Assembly (NCBI GenBank): GCA_049999725.1
Contig: JBNGIS010038913.1
Span: 1-44,302, forward strand
Length of the DNA stretch: 44,302 nucleotides
Reading direction: 5' to 3'
From: Haplomitrium mnioides
Lineage: Eukaryota > Marchantiophyta > Haplomitriopsida > Calobryales
Below the pieces are notes generated by a model that ran no database searches, was not told where the DNA came from, and was given only the letters and a program-made list of their open reading frames with translations. Below, piece by piece: positions 22,898 through 32,105 of this stretch. The position numbers and the translations under genes are program-made. How positions within the stretch are numbered: position 1 is the stretch's first letter; every line of letters begins with the position of its first letter.

Positions 22898-23851
22898 TCA
22901 CACGAAATTTGAAATCCCGGAAGCAGGCTTTGCGAGAATGCCGTGCAGTCTTTCGAGGGCTAATTTTGCATCAGGAGATGCAGGATCCAGCAACAAGGCC
23001 TGATTGAAAGCATTTTCAGCTTGTTCTATGGATCCGATCTTCTCGTAGCAAGCACCCAACATGAGCTGCGCTCGTGGATTTTTGGGACACAAGGACACCG
23101 ACTCGAGCAGATTGTCCAGAGCCTCCGCAACGAACCTGTCTCTTTTCCCCTTGCCTTGACCCAACAGAAGTTGGGCTCTCTTTGTCAAAGTATCTGCTCT
23201 TTCCTCACTCGACAAGCTTCCCTGGAGCTTTGCTGACAGTGCCAAATCCAGCACTTTCAAGGCTGCCACAGGCTTCCCCAGTTGCTCCAGTGCCAGACAC
23301 TTGACAATTAAAACGGCAGCGTCGTTGGGATCAAGCTCCAGCGCAAGATCCGCTTCGTTGATAGCATTTCCAGCCAAAGACTTGGCCTCCCCAACAGTCA
23401 ATTTCCCTGTCCGAGCTCGGGCAAGAAATGACGCTGCCTTGACAAAATGTTTGCGTGCCTGAATCAAGCATTGTGACGTTGCCTGTAAGCACAATTGTAC
23501 CTCGCTAAGACACGCTTCCGACATGAAATATACCAACTGTAGCATTCTTCATTAAGTACTTGGCACATGACCATGGATTCGTAGCTCAGCGAATGCGTCA
23601 ATCACCCATCCCTAACCCAAAACGGAGCGAATTGAATCGAATCGAATTGAGGTAACCGGAAGAGAGAAAGAGAGAGAAGAGAACTGAAATGCTATGAATC
23701 CTATGCACAATCACTTCAGCAATTTCCACACCTGAGTGAGATGCGCTCGACGGCTCTGAACACGCCGACTGATTGACGATCCAAGAGATCTAATCGCCAA
23801 AAAAATCAGCGCTCCCACCAACAACAGCGCCAGAGACTGCAGATCCTCCAT
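22898..23851 (-). CDS. Membrane-anchored TPR protein, two exons
   Basis: Spliced model on the - strand: exon 1 23851-23732 (120 nt, 40 codons, ending CAG before GT), intron 23731-23483 (249 bp, ending TTGTGCTTACAG), exon 2 23482-22898 (194 codons plus stop), phase 0 join, total 234 aa. Exon 1 starts at an ATG (MEDLQSLALLLVGA) and encodes a hydrophobic helix at about residues 7-21 followed by a basic segment (RRVQSRR), a likely N-terminal membrane anchor. Exon 2 carries TPR-like helices: about 75-108 (EADLALELDPNDAAVL), 111-145, and the best one at 176-209 (PRAQLMLGACYEKIGSIEQA). The segment HFVKAASFLARARTG followed by LDPNDAA resembles an uncharacterised conserved plant TPR family. TPRs bind partner proteins; the partner is unknown. 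A second possible acceptor would start exon 2 at 23458 and drop eight residues. Confidence 0.87.
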
Positions 23852-24165
23852 CTCTCTCTCTGGGATTCTCAAGGATCGGTGCGCAAGATTGTGAGAACCT
23901 GAGAGAGTGGATCGACGCGCAGGATTGTAAGACAGATGGTTGTGGGTTGGTGTGAAAGATGGAAAACTCTATTGACGTAGCGATGGAAGATTGTGAGAAG
24001 GGCACCGAAGGCACCGCAGGAGGAAAGAAACGGAGAAACGGATGTGAATGGGAAGCAAGGATTTCTCCTCTCTTCTTTGAAAACCGGCACCTTTCCCAAC
24101 ACAGTATGGCAGCAAGAGTTTACTTAAAAAAATAAATAATGTTTTATACAGAGTTGCCAACAACA
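23852..24165 (-). promoter_or_regulatory. 5' leader and promoter region of the TPR gene, shared with tRNA-Arg
   Basis: About 310 bp between the TPR start codon and the divergently oriented tRNA-Arg. Pyrimidine-rich GA/CT runs lie just upstream of the TPR ATG (near 23852-23860). Imperfect direct repeats (GCGCAAGATTGTGAGA near 23881 and GCGCAGGATTGTAAGA near 23915) are seen. An AT-rich stretch near 24124-24150 could contain a TATA element for the - strand. No open frame with a recognisable domain. Confidence 0.35.
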
Positions 24166-24238
24166 GCTCCCGTGGCCTAATGGATAAGGCATCTGACTTC
24201 TAATCAGGGGATTGTGGGTTCGAGTCCCACCGGGAGTG
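24166..24238 (+). tRNA. tRNA-Arg (anticodon TCT)
   Basis: 73-nt cloverleaf. Acceptor GCTCCCG pairs with CGGGAGT (G1-U72 wobble), discriminator G. D arm contains TGGCCTAATGGATAAGGCA. Anticodon loop CTTCTAA inside TCTGA/TCAGG gives TCT. T arm GTGGGTTCGAGTCCCAC pairs perfectly. B box GGTTCGAGTCC is intact. No intron. TTTT at 24240-24243 and again a few bases later can terminate RNA polymerase III. CCA is not encoded, as expected for a nuclear gene. Confidence 0.97.
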
Positions 24239-24447
24239 CTTTTGCTTTTCTTCGTTACTTGTGAGTACTAATTCGATAGTTACTAATAATAGGGAGGGTC
24301 CTGGTTATATCCAAATAAGAAACGACCTTCTCCGTAGTCTCACTGCTATGTCTAATTTTAATTTTGCGTCCGGACGTCCGTCCATTGTACCTTTAACGGA
24401 CAGGCGTAAATCGACAATCATCGAAAGAGATGGAAAAGGAAAAAACA
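24239..24447. other. Spacer between the two tRNA genes
   Basis: About 210 bp without a convincing gene. The first bases hold the T-rich terminator of tRNA-Arg. A 64-codon frame at 24261-24455 overlaps the tRNA-Met gene and has no domain; I do not regard it as real. Confidence 0.6.
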
Positions 24448-24532
24448 TGGGGTGAGAGAGGCTCGAACTCTCGACCTCCGGATTCCTCTGAAGCTATGAG
24501 ACCGACGCGCTAACCAACTGCGCCACCACCCC
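24448..24532 (-). tRNA. Elongator tRNA-Met (anticodon CAT) with 11-bp intron
   Basis: Gene of 85 nt on the - strand. Acceptor GGGGTGG pairs with TCACCCC, discriminator A. D arm GCGC/GCGC is perfect. Anticodon CAT at 24496-24498; the loop CTCATA is interrupted after position 37 by an 11-bp intron at 24484-24494, giving a mature 74-nt tRNA. T arm GAGAGTTCGAGCCTCTC pairs perfectly. Intron-containing elongator tRNA-Met is a typical feature of plant nuclear genomes. It is convergent with tRNA-Arg, about 210 bp away. Confidence 0.96.
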
Positions 24533-24844
24533 CTGCATGATCTATATTTGACTAAGACAAATCCAATTCATTAACTTTGGCTGGCAATGTTCGAAAGCAG
24601 AAAAGGAGTGAGAGATTTTGGGAAGATTGTTGTTGCAGATGCTGTCTGCTCAACATCTGCTGATTATTTTCTTGGATCATCACAAGTCTCTCCACAATCT
24701 CTCCTTACTCACCATGTATGTTTGTGATGAGGAATGCAAAGCTTATGATCCATGTATGGTGATTGCTTTTTCCTTTGCCACACCTTCTCTAGCTTATCTC
24801 CTCTTTTTGGGCCTCTTGCTTCACAATTACCAAACATTTCACTT
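24533..24844. other. Spacer right of the tRNA pair
   Basis: About 310 bp. An 80-codon + frame at 24618-24860 is Leu-rich and has no recognisable domain. Nothing else supported. Confidence 0.45.
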
Positions 24845-25141
24845 GGACTTATTATTATAGTCAGAGCATTGAAGGTTGACAGTTTAGAGTACCATTACTT
24901 GTAGGTTGATGGTACATGTAGGCTGAAGCAGACGGACTTATTATTATAGTCAAAGCATTGAAGGTTGATGGTTTAGAGTACCATTACTTGTAGGTTGATG
25001 GTACGTGTAGGCTGAAGCAGACANNNNNNNNNNATGATAGTACCATTACTTGTAGGTTGATGGTACATGTAGGCTGAAGCGGATATTAAGATGACAGTAC
25101 CATTACTTGTAGGTTGATAGTATATGTAGGCTGAAGTAGAC
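24845..25141 (+). repeat. Short tandem repeat cluster around a gap
   Basis: Two copies of an 89-bp unit start GGACTTATTATTATAG at 24845 and 24934, followed by shorter (about 57-60 bp) copies of its second half on the right of an N run at 25024-25033. The shared core is TACCATTACTTGTAGGTTGAT followed by GGTACATGTAGGCTGAAGC, present four times. The GTACCAT and ATGGTAC phrases in each core are inverted relative to one another, so each unit can fold into a small hairpin. Confidence 0.88.
25024..25033. other. Assembly gap (10 N)
   Basis: Ten N inside the short tandem repeat cluster, probably a collapsed or unresolved unit. Confidence 0.95.
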
Positions 25142-25310
25142 ATAGAGAGTAGGTTTCTGCTTCTATGAATGGTAGGTAAAATACAATGCACAACTTGGTT
25201 TTGATAGGTATTTTGATGTCGTATACACATTGTTGTTGGAGAAAACTCAAAGAAAAATGTTGTTTTTGCACTTCAACAACCGTTTCTTTGAACTAAGAAC
25301 GACTACTGAG
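25142..25310. other. Spacer between the repeat cluster and the methyltransferase pseudogene
   Basis: AT-rich spacer with no gene-like signal, reaching the 3' end of the open stretch of the methyltransferase pseudogene at 25311. Confidence 0.4.
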
Positions 25311-26075
25311 TTACTTTTTGATTTCACGTTCAAGAAAAATAACTTTTAGGATGAATAGGCTTCTTGTGTTACGTAGAGACTCCGTGACATCTAATGGCAA
25401 AGATGCCATTGTCAAAACTCTTTGTGGAAGATAGATATACTGTCGTCTATTATATTCTACGACAACACAGTTGCCTATTAATTTAAGTGCAAAGACCATG
25501 CTTGTGCCGGATCTAGAGCAAAGATCTAAGATCCAATCTTGCTCAAAAGATAAATGATCAATGAAAAAATTGTAAAGTACCTCCGACTTCTGATAAACAT
25601 TCACATAAGCATCATCTCCAAGATGTTTCAGTTTTGTCGAAAGTGTATGACAACTAAACACACTGCGCATGATTTGATGGGGATGCGCAGTTGTATCTTT
25701 AGATTGCAAATTGAGTAATTTTATTTTGCGCTTCTCCTCCTTTTCCAATAGCTCGCTATCTAATATTCGTGGGCATATACAATTCTGGAACTACAAAAGT
25801 GATGATTGTTGGTTTTGTCTTCAGAGTAATCAAATAAAATTTATAGACAAGAGCAAGAAAATAAGTCAAGTCGTAAGAAAATATACTAACAAAGAAAAGG
25901 AAAGAAAACTTTAAGATCACTTACTAGATGACATGGTCTATGGCACATCAGAGTTCCAAAAGGGTATTCTTGACAATGCCAAACTGCTGTCACAAATGGA
26001 TAATTACAAATGACCAAAACTTTGAAGTAATACCAACCGCAAAAGATGACACCATATCAAAAATATTGTCTATAG
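25311..26075 (-). pseudogene. N4/N6-type DNA methyltransferase pseudogene, copy 1
   Basis: On the - strand. The 3' part (25784-25311) is open for 145 codons from 25748. It has the C-terminal half of an N4-cytosine/N6-adenine methyltransferase: a K-P/S...L...I-type segment (NVYQKSEVLYNFFIDHL), then SAM-binding motif I, WILDLCSRSGTSMVFA, and the acidic motif II end of the next strand, NCVVVEY. The 5' part (about 26075-25925) encodes FWSFVII...QQF...CAIDH, matching the strand after the catalytic motif in the family. It holds two in-frame TGA. The two parts are separated by an AT-rich stretch of about 140 bp with a GTAAGT donor, alignable at both edges but not inside with copy 2 at 40.6 kb: an intron. 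The catalytic (S/D/N)PPY motif would lie further 5', where a chromovirus LTR now interrupts at 26088. Confidence 0.75.
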
Positions 26076-26087
26076 AGAAGGGTTTTG

Positions 26088-26411
26088 TGTAAAGGAACTC
26101 AAAGACAAATTCCAAATAAGTAAGAACTCATAGTGAACTCTAGTAGAGTTCTTCAACCAAATGCCAATAAAGCAAGCAAACCAAGTACAAAATAACTCTA
26201 ATAAAGTTATGCAACTCAAAGTCCAAGCTAAAACCAAGAGTGCAAGCAAAGTCAAGCAACCAAAGAACCCAAACAATTCAAAAGTAACTTCATACTGAGT
26301 ACTAGGGCTATGAAACCCTTCTACTTATACAAGAGAAGTAGGTGTCACCTCTCTTCCTTCACTTACAAGTCACTTCCAATTTCAACCTTAAAAGTGATCC
26401 TATCTTACTTT
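26088..26411 (-). repeat. Truncated chromovirus LTR
   Basis: On the - strand it ends TTTACA at 26088, matching the 3' end of chromovirus LTRs. It runs only about 324 bp and then, at about 26411, joins directly to integrase sequence, so the 5' portion of the LTR is missing. The outer end lies in the exon of methyltransferase pseudogene copy 1. A TATA-like stretch (CTTATACAAG on the + strand) is near 26324. Confidence 0.85.
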
Positions 26412-27691
26412 TCTGGTTTTTTATTTGAAGCCTTGTTTTGCTGACAACTTTTACAAGAAGAAACAAAGCCACAAACATCTCGAGCTAAGTTTGGCCACCA
26501 CAAAGTGTGTTGAAGCAACTCCAAAGTCTTATCTACCCCAAGATGCGTAGAGATTAGAATGTCAATTGCTTCTTGTAAACGAGTCATTCAAGGCGCATCA
26601 TCTTGTGGAGCACATATTTGATGGTCTTGATAGAGATTACCATCATGAATGGAAAATGTATGATACTTACTATCTTTGATCGCTAGACGTGATCTAACAA
26701 GATTAAAGAAGGCATCTTCATGTAACTTTTGTCGAAAGCTGTCACTGGTTACTTCATCAAGATGTATATACTAACATTTGCAACCTTCGATGTATTTAGT
26801 CAATGATCTGGTCTTCATGAAAATGCATCAAAAATGGTGTGGAACTCTCTCGGCTTGTACTCCAACTTGATATCAAAGAGCTCTAGTTGATCTTCTCATC
26901 AATAATGACGACTTGTCACGTTTTCTAAGTGAATTGATTGTAGTAAGGGCTTGTGATCTGTATGTATAAGTACATGCTTTTCTAAAAGATAGTGTCTCCA
27001 AACTTTGGTAGTATAAACCATTGCCAATTGCTCTCTATCCCTTGCAAAATAATTTCTCTCCATCACATTTATTCTGCGTGACATGAAGGCAATCAGATGA
27101 AGTCTATGTTCAAACTCTTGTTATATCACTACTCCAATAACAAAATTAGAGGCATCAAAATCAACTATACAATGTGTATTTGGGTCATATGGTTGTAGAA
27201 TTGGACAAGAAGACATTGCGTGCTTGAGTTGTTGAAATGTTTCTTTCTCTTTGGTTGTCCATTGAAACTTTGCTTTATTGACTAGTAGATCCTTGAACGG
27301 TGTAGAAGTATGAGCATAGTAGTGGATGAATCTTTGATAAAAACTTGCTAATCCATTGAAAGCTTAAACATCCTTTGCATCATTTGGTGTTGGCCACTCT
27401 GCAATAGCCTTAATTTTCTTTTCCTCCATCTTGATGCTATTTGCAAAAAATTTATTTCTTAGATAAGTCACATCTTGCTTCCAAAGCTCACACTTGTAAT
27501 AGACTTCTTGTACTAAAACTTCCAATTACATAGTTTTGCAATATTTTCTTAAAATAAACATGATGCTTAACTTCACTTTTACTAAAGAGAAGGATATTAT
27601 CCAAGAACACATACATTGACTTATTCAATAACCTATCAAACACTCGATATATTTGATCCATTAATATAGTCGGAGTATTAGCAAAACCAAA
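26412..27691 (-). pseudogene. pol: Chromovirus pol fragment: RT, RNase H, integrase zinc domain
   Basis: On the - strand, in the order RT (27691-27270), RNase H (about 27170-26820), then integrase H2C2 (26590-26412: LGVDKTLELLQHTLWWPNLA, then CKSCQQNKAS). The polymerase box reads FLDNILLF, so the second Asp of the DD pair is Asn. Stops and frameshifts break it throughout. Most of integrase, the chromodomain and everything before RT motif 3 or so are missing. Related to the element at 13785, but the sequence is clearly diverged. Confidence 0.88.
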
Positions 27692-28221
27692 TGTAAAAGA
27701 ACTCAAAGAAAAACCCCAAATAAGTAAGAACTCATAGTGATCTCTAATAGAGTTCTTCAACCAAATGCCAATAAGGCAAGAAAAGCTAAGCAAAGCTACT
27801 ACAAGATAACTCTAGTAGAGTTATGCAACTCAAAACCCAAGCTAAAACCAAGAGTGCAAGAAAAATCCAAGCAACCAAAGAACCCAAGTGATTCAAGAGA
27901 AACTCTAGAATGAGGAGTGGAGCTATGAATCCCTTCTATTTATATAAGAGAAGGAGGTGTCATCCCCCTTACTTCACTTACAAGTCACTTTCAATTTCAG
28001 CTCTAAAGGTGATCTTATCATACTTCTCTAAAAGTAACTTTGAAGACAAGTAATCTTATCTCTTTTCAACCCTAAAGGTAACTTGATACCACTTCACTTA
28101 AATTAGCTTCAAATGCAAGTAAAGTTAAAATGATTTCAACCCTAAAAGTGACCTTCTACCACTTCCTTCACTCTTCTCTATTTTTTTATATATATCACAA
28201 CATCATGCTTGTACTATTACA
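27692..28221 (-). repeat. Chromovirus LTR, long form
   Basis: About 530 bp; on the - strand starts TGTAATAGTACAAGCATG and ends TTTTACA at 27692. It is about 90-110 bp longer than the LTRs at 13785 and 18612, mostly through an extra (GAAG)TTACTTT-type direct repeat block. On the + strand a TATA-type motif (TTTATATAAG) lies near 27940. Its - strand 3' end is joined straight to RT without PBS or gag. Confidence 0.88.
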
Positions 28222-28267
28222 GTCTATTTTCTTATATATAGCACAACATCATGCTTGTACTATAACA
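28222..28267 (-). repeat. 46-bp duplicate of the LTR start
   Basis: Repeats the terminal 46 bp of the neighbouring LTR (CATCATGCTTGTACTATAACA preceded by TTTTCTTATATATAGCACAA), so the LTR 5' end is present twice in tandem. Two independent changes (ATTACA versus ATAACA at the very end) show it is not a recent copy. Confidence 0.82.
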
Positions 28268-28505
28268 TAATCCCTACCTTCTAACTAATGATATCATTGT
28301 CATGACCATCAATTGCAAATAATCAAATAGCCTCTTGAGCATTATCAATATTAGAAATGGCTCTCAAGTAGCATCATGAAGGAGATAATATCCTTTCCAC
28401 AAAACTTTATATTGAACTTGAGGATGTCACCCACACTTGAGGACTTGTTTAGCCAAAATGTAGTCCACTTCATATTTTTTATAATTATCAAGAACAAGAA
28501 TTAGA
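28268..28505 (-). pseudogene. Chromodomain fragment of a chromovirus
   Basis: On the - strand, the end of pol: an EYEVDYIL-like start, the KVLWKGY-like core and SNL/NAQE tail, with frameshifts. It lies directly 5' (on the - strand) of an LTR, as it should in an intact element. Its own 5' continuation is lost: near 28505 the sequence flips to + strand RNase H. Confidence 0.75.
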
Positions 28506-30345
28506 GGATGGACTTATCTGATTGCCTTCATATCACACCAAATAAATGCAATAGAGAAAAATTATTCTGCAAGAGATAGAGAGTAGTTGGAGATGGTTTA
28601 CACTACCAAAGTTTGGAGATACTATCTTTTAGGAAAGCATATACTTATGGGCACCAATCACAAGCCCTTGTTGCAATCAATTCACTTGGAGAATATAATA
28701 AGTCGTCATTGTTGATGGGAAGATCTGCTACAGTTATTTGATATCAAGTTGGAGTACATGTTGGGAAGGTTTCACACTATTTTCGATGCATTTTCACGAA
28801 GATCGGATCACCAACTAAATACATCAAAGGTTGCAAATCTTAGTGTATTGCATCTTGATGAAGCAACCAATGACGGCTTTCGACAAAAGTTGCAAGAAGA
28901 TGCCTTCTTTAATCTTGTTAGGGCATATTTAGTGATCAAAGATAGTGAGTATAACATTTTTTTCCATTCGGGTATTCTATATCAAGGCAATCAAATATAT
29001 GTTCCACAAGATAATCTGCTTCAAATAGCCCATTTACAAGAAGCATATGACAATCCAATCTTTGGGCATCTTGGAGTAGACAAGACTATGGAATTGCTTC
29101 AATGCACTTGGTGGTCAAACCTAGCATGAGATGTTTGTGGCTTTGTTTTTTTTTGTCAAAGTTGTCAACGAAACAAGGATTCAAATTAAAAATTAGTTGG
29201 CTTTCTTCAACCACTACCAATTTCTACTGCTTATTGAGAACATGTAAATTTGGATCTTTTCACTTCGCTTCCAACCACGCCTCATGGATTTACTACAATT
29301 GTAGTGTTTGTTGATAAGCTAAGCAAACATATTCATCTAACACTAATGGTGGATTCGGTGGATGCTTCACAATTGGTGAAGATTTAATTTGATGTAGTCT
29401 TTTGTTATCATAGAATACCAAAGGTGTTAATATATGATATAGATCTACGATTCATTGGGAAGTTTTGGCGATAGTTGTTCACACTTTTGAGAACCAAACT
29501 ATCTATGTCTACGACTTATCATCCTCAAACAGATGGGCAAATCGAACACTGAATAGCACTATGGAGGATATGCTTTGAGCGTTTATCAACATTTATCACA
29601 CGGATTGGGATAGTTTCTTACCAGTTGTAGAGTTTGGATACAACAACTACAAACAACCAAGTACGAGATTTTTTCCTTTCTTTCTTAATTCAAGTCAACA
29701 TCCTCTTGTTCTTGATGGTTTGATTTCTCTTTCCTCTTCCAATGTTTTAAGCCTTTTTACCTTTTTGTCTCATTTATCTTCCTCTTTGCAAGATGTCCAA
29801 AAACCATCTTGTTATTGCTCAAAATCAGCAAAAACAATATGTCAATAAACATCGTCGTGATTTCTCTTATGTTTTAAGTGACCAAGTTACACTTTCTACT
29901 GATGATCTTTCTTTGTCTTTAGATACTCAAGTTTGTAAGTTATCTCGAGCTTGGATTGGTTCTTTATCAATTTCTTAAGTTATTTCTTTTATTGTGTACA
30001 AACTTGATCTTCCTTTCTATATAAAGATTCATCTTGTATTCCATGTATCTAAAATTAAGTATTTTGTTTCTAGTCCATCTTTTTTTCCAAATTGTGTTCA
30101 AATTCCTCCTCCACCTATTGTTCTTAATAATCATAAACAATATGAGGTGGAATACATTTTAGCTAAAAAGGTACTCAAATGTAGGCAATATCCTCAAGTT
30201 TAATATAAAGTTTGGTGGAAGGGATATCTGCTTCATGATGCTACTTGGAAGCTGTGTTCTAATCTTGAGAATGCTCAAGAGATGATTTAATTATTTGAAA
30301 CTATTGGTCATGATAAGAACATCATTGATTGGAATGCGGTAATTA
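28506..30345 (+). pseudogene. pol: Chromovirus pol fragment: RNase H tail, integrase, chromodomain
   Basis: Starts in RNase H (AFISHQINAIEKNYSARD-like, 28520-28570) and continues with IN zinc domain (EAYDNPIFGHLGVDKTMELL near 29040), catalytic core, GPY/F module (RAWIGSL, HLVFHVSKIK) and chromodomain (QYEVEYILAKKVLK near 30138, then WWKGYLLHDATWK). Stops and frameshifts are frequent, for example TAG-type stops in the integrase core near 29475. It is followed at once by an LTR. At the position where three other copies have TGA-ATG it has CAA-ATA, which gives the ancestral state. Confidence 0.9.
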
Positions 30346-30879
30346 TATAATAGCATAAGCATAATGTTGTGCTATCTATAAGAAAATAGAGAAGAGTGAA
30401 AGCAATGGTAGAGGGTCACTTTTAGGGTTGAAATAATTTTTATTTTACTTGCCTTTGAAGCTACTTTAAGTGAAATGGTATATATAAGATTACTCTTAGG
30501 GTTGAAGTGAGATAAGATTACTTGCCTTCGAAGTTACTTTTAGAGAAGGAAGATATGATCACTTTTAGAGTTGAAACTGGAAGTGACTCGTAAATGAAAG
30601 AAAGAGGATGATACCTCATTTTCTTGTATTAATAGAAGTGATGTATAGCCCCACTCCTCATTTTGGAGTTCTTTTCGAATCGCTTGAGTTCTTTGATTGT
30701 TTAACTTTTCTTGCACCCTTGGCTTTAACTTGAGCATTGAGTTGAATAACTTTATTAAAGATATCTTGTAGTGGCTTTGATTGGATTTTCTTGTCTTATG
30801 GACATTTTGTTGAAAAAACTCTATTAGAGTTCATTATGAGTTCTTACTCATTTGGAATTTTTCTTTTAGCCCTTTTACA
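30346..30879 (+). repeat. Chromovirus LTR, long form (534 bp)
   Basis: Starts TATAATAGCATAAGC (TG replaced by TA, as in the LTR at 13785) and ends CCTTTTACA. It follows the chromodomain end, as a 3' LTR should. Related to the long LTR at 27692. After it comes a second copy of the C-terminal pol end rather than unique sequence. Confidence 0.87.
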
Positions 30880-31275
30880 TAACCCTCCTCTTCTATCAAT
30901 TTCTCAAACTATTTCTCCCATTGCGTATAAACTTGATCTTCCTTTCTATATGAAGATTCATCATGCATTGCATGTACCTAAACTTAAGCCTTTTTTTTCC
31001 TAGTCCATCTTTTTTTCCAAGTTGTGTTCAAATTACTTCTCCACTTGTTGTTTTTTATGATCATGAAGAATATGAAATAGATCGCATTTTGGCTAAACTA
31101 ATCTTCAAGTGTAAGCAACATTATCAAGTTCAATATAAAGTTTTGTGCAAGGGATATTAGCTTCATGATGCTACTTGGGAGCCTTGTTCTAACCTTGAGA
31201 ATGCTCAAAAGGTTGTTCAATTATTTGAAATTGTCGGCCATGACAAGAATGTCATCAATTAAAAGGTGGAGACTA
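30880..31275 (+). pseudogene. pol: Chromovirus integrase C-terminus and chromodomain, second copy
   Basis: Begins abruptly at SISQTISPIAYKLDLPFYM and contains HHALHVPKLKPF, then a chromodomain (EYEIDRILAKLIFKCK near 31068, VQYKVLCKGY, then ATWEPCSNLENAQKVVQLFE near 31168-31230). It retains the TWEP Trp lost in the copy at 18.5 kb. It lacks everything upstream and is followed by an LTR. With the previous entries it makes a repeating pattern of pol end, LTR, pol end, LTR. Confidence 0.88.
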
Positions 31276-31805
31276 CATAATAATACAAGCATGATGTTGT
31301 GCTATATGTAAGAAAATAGAGAGGAGTGAAAGAAGTGGTAGAGGGTCATTTTTAGGGTTGAAATCATTTTAAGTTTACTTGCCTTTGAAGTTACTTTAAG
31401 TGAAGTGGTATCAGGTTACTTTTAGAGTTGAAGTGAGATAAGATTACTTGCCTTCAAAGTTACTTTTAGAGAAGTAAGATAGGATATCTTTTAGGCCTGA
31501 AATTGGAAGTGACTTTTAAGTGAACAAAGGGAGATGACGCCTCCTTCTCTTGTATAAATAGAAGGGCTTCATAGCCCCACTCCTCATTTTAGAGTTCCTC
31601 TTGAATAACTTGGGTTCTTTGGTTGCTTTGCTTTTGCTTGCACTCTTGGCTTTAGCTTGGGCCTTGAGTTGCATAACTTTATTAGAGTTATCTTGTAGTG
31701 GCTTTGCTTGGCTTTGTTTGCATTATTGGAATTTCGTTGAAGAACTTTATTAGAGTTCACTATGAGTTCCTACTTATTTGGAATTTGTCTTTGAGTTCTT
31801 TTATA
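31276..31805 (+). repeat. Chromovirus LTR, long form (about 530 bp)
   Basis: Starts CATAATAATACAAGCATG and ends CTTTTATA, both termini mutated from TG and CA. Contains TATAAATAG near 31553. Directly abuts an inverted integrase fragment near 31820. Confidence 0.86.
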
Positions 31806-31819
31806 TGATAGCTCATATA

Positions 31820-32105
31820 TAATATCTATATTGATATATTCTCATCATTGATAAGAGATGAGTAGCGATTGTAATAAGCCTCTATATTTAGAATTAGTAG
31901 ATTTGTTTTGTTGACAAGCCAAACAACTTCAAAAATATGCCTCCACATTCTAATGCATCTTATTCCAATAGTAAACTCGTTGAAGATTGTCCAAAGTCTT
32001 CTTGACTCCAACATATCTACTAATTGTTAAATCATTCGCTTCATACAAAGCCTCTGAGAAAAGATTAACATTATTAAGAACTCATGTCTTGTATCACAGA
32101 AAATC
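31820..32105 (-). pseudogene. Integrase zinc-domain fragment of a Ty3/gypsy element
   Basis: On the - strand encodes GVKKTLDNLQRVYYW, then CLACQQNKSTNSKYRGLLQ, which is the H2C2 region of a gypsy integrase. It has in-frame stops (TAG, TGA). It differs clearly from the main chromovirus family here (QQNKASNQKLAG type), so it belongs to another lineage or an old branch. Only about 90 codons remain. Confidence 0.78.

Noticed and set aside
24261-24455. 64-codon + frame between the tRNAs
   Set aside because: Overlaps the tRNA-Met gene, has no domain and is of a length expected by chance.
25311-25748. Methyltransferase as bacterial contamination
   Set aside because: Two diverged copies with a shared intron position are embedded among plant retroelements on both sides.
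25311-26075. Methyltransferase as a gene carried by the chromovirus
   Set aside because: The copies have a spliceosomal-type intron, and the chromovirus junctions are at different places (5' exon in copy 1, 3' side in copy 2), so they look like host gene copies hit by separate events.
31820-32105. Integrase zinc-domain fragment as part of the PHD-type gypsy relic
   Set aside because: Same strand, but it lies 3' of that element's own integrase and stop codon, and the motif wording is of another type; kept as a separate fragment.
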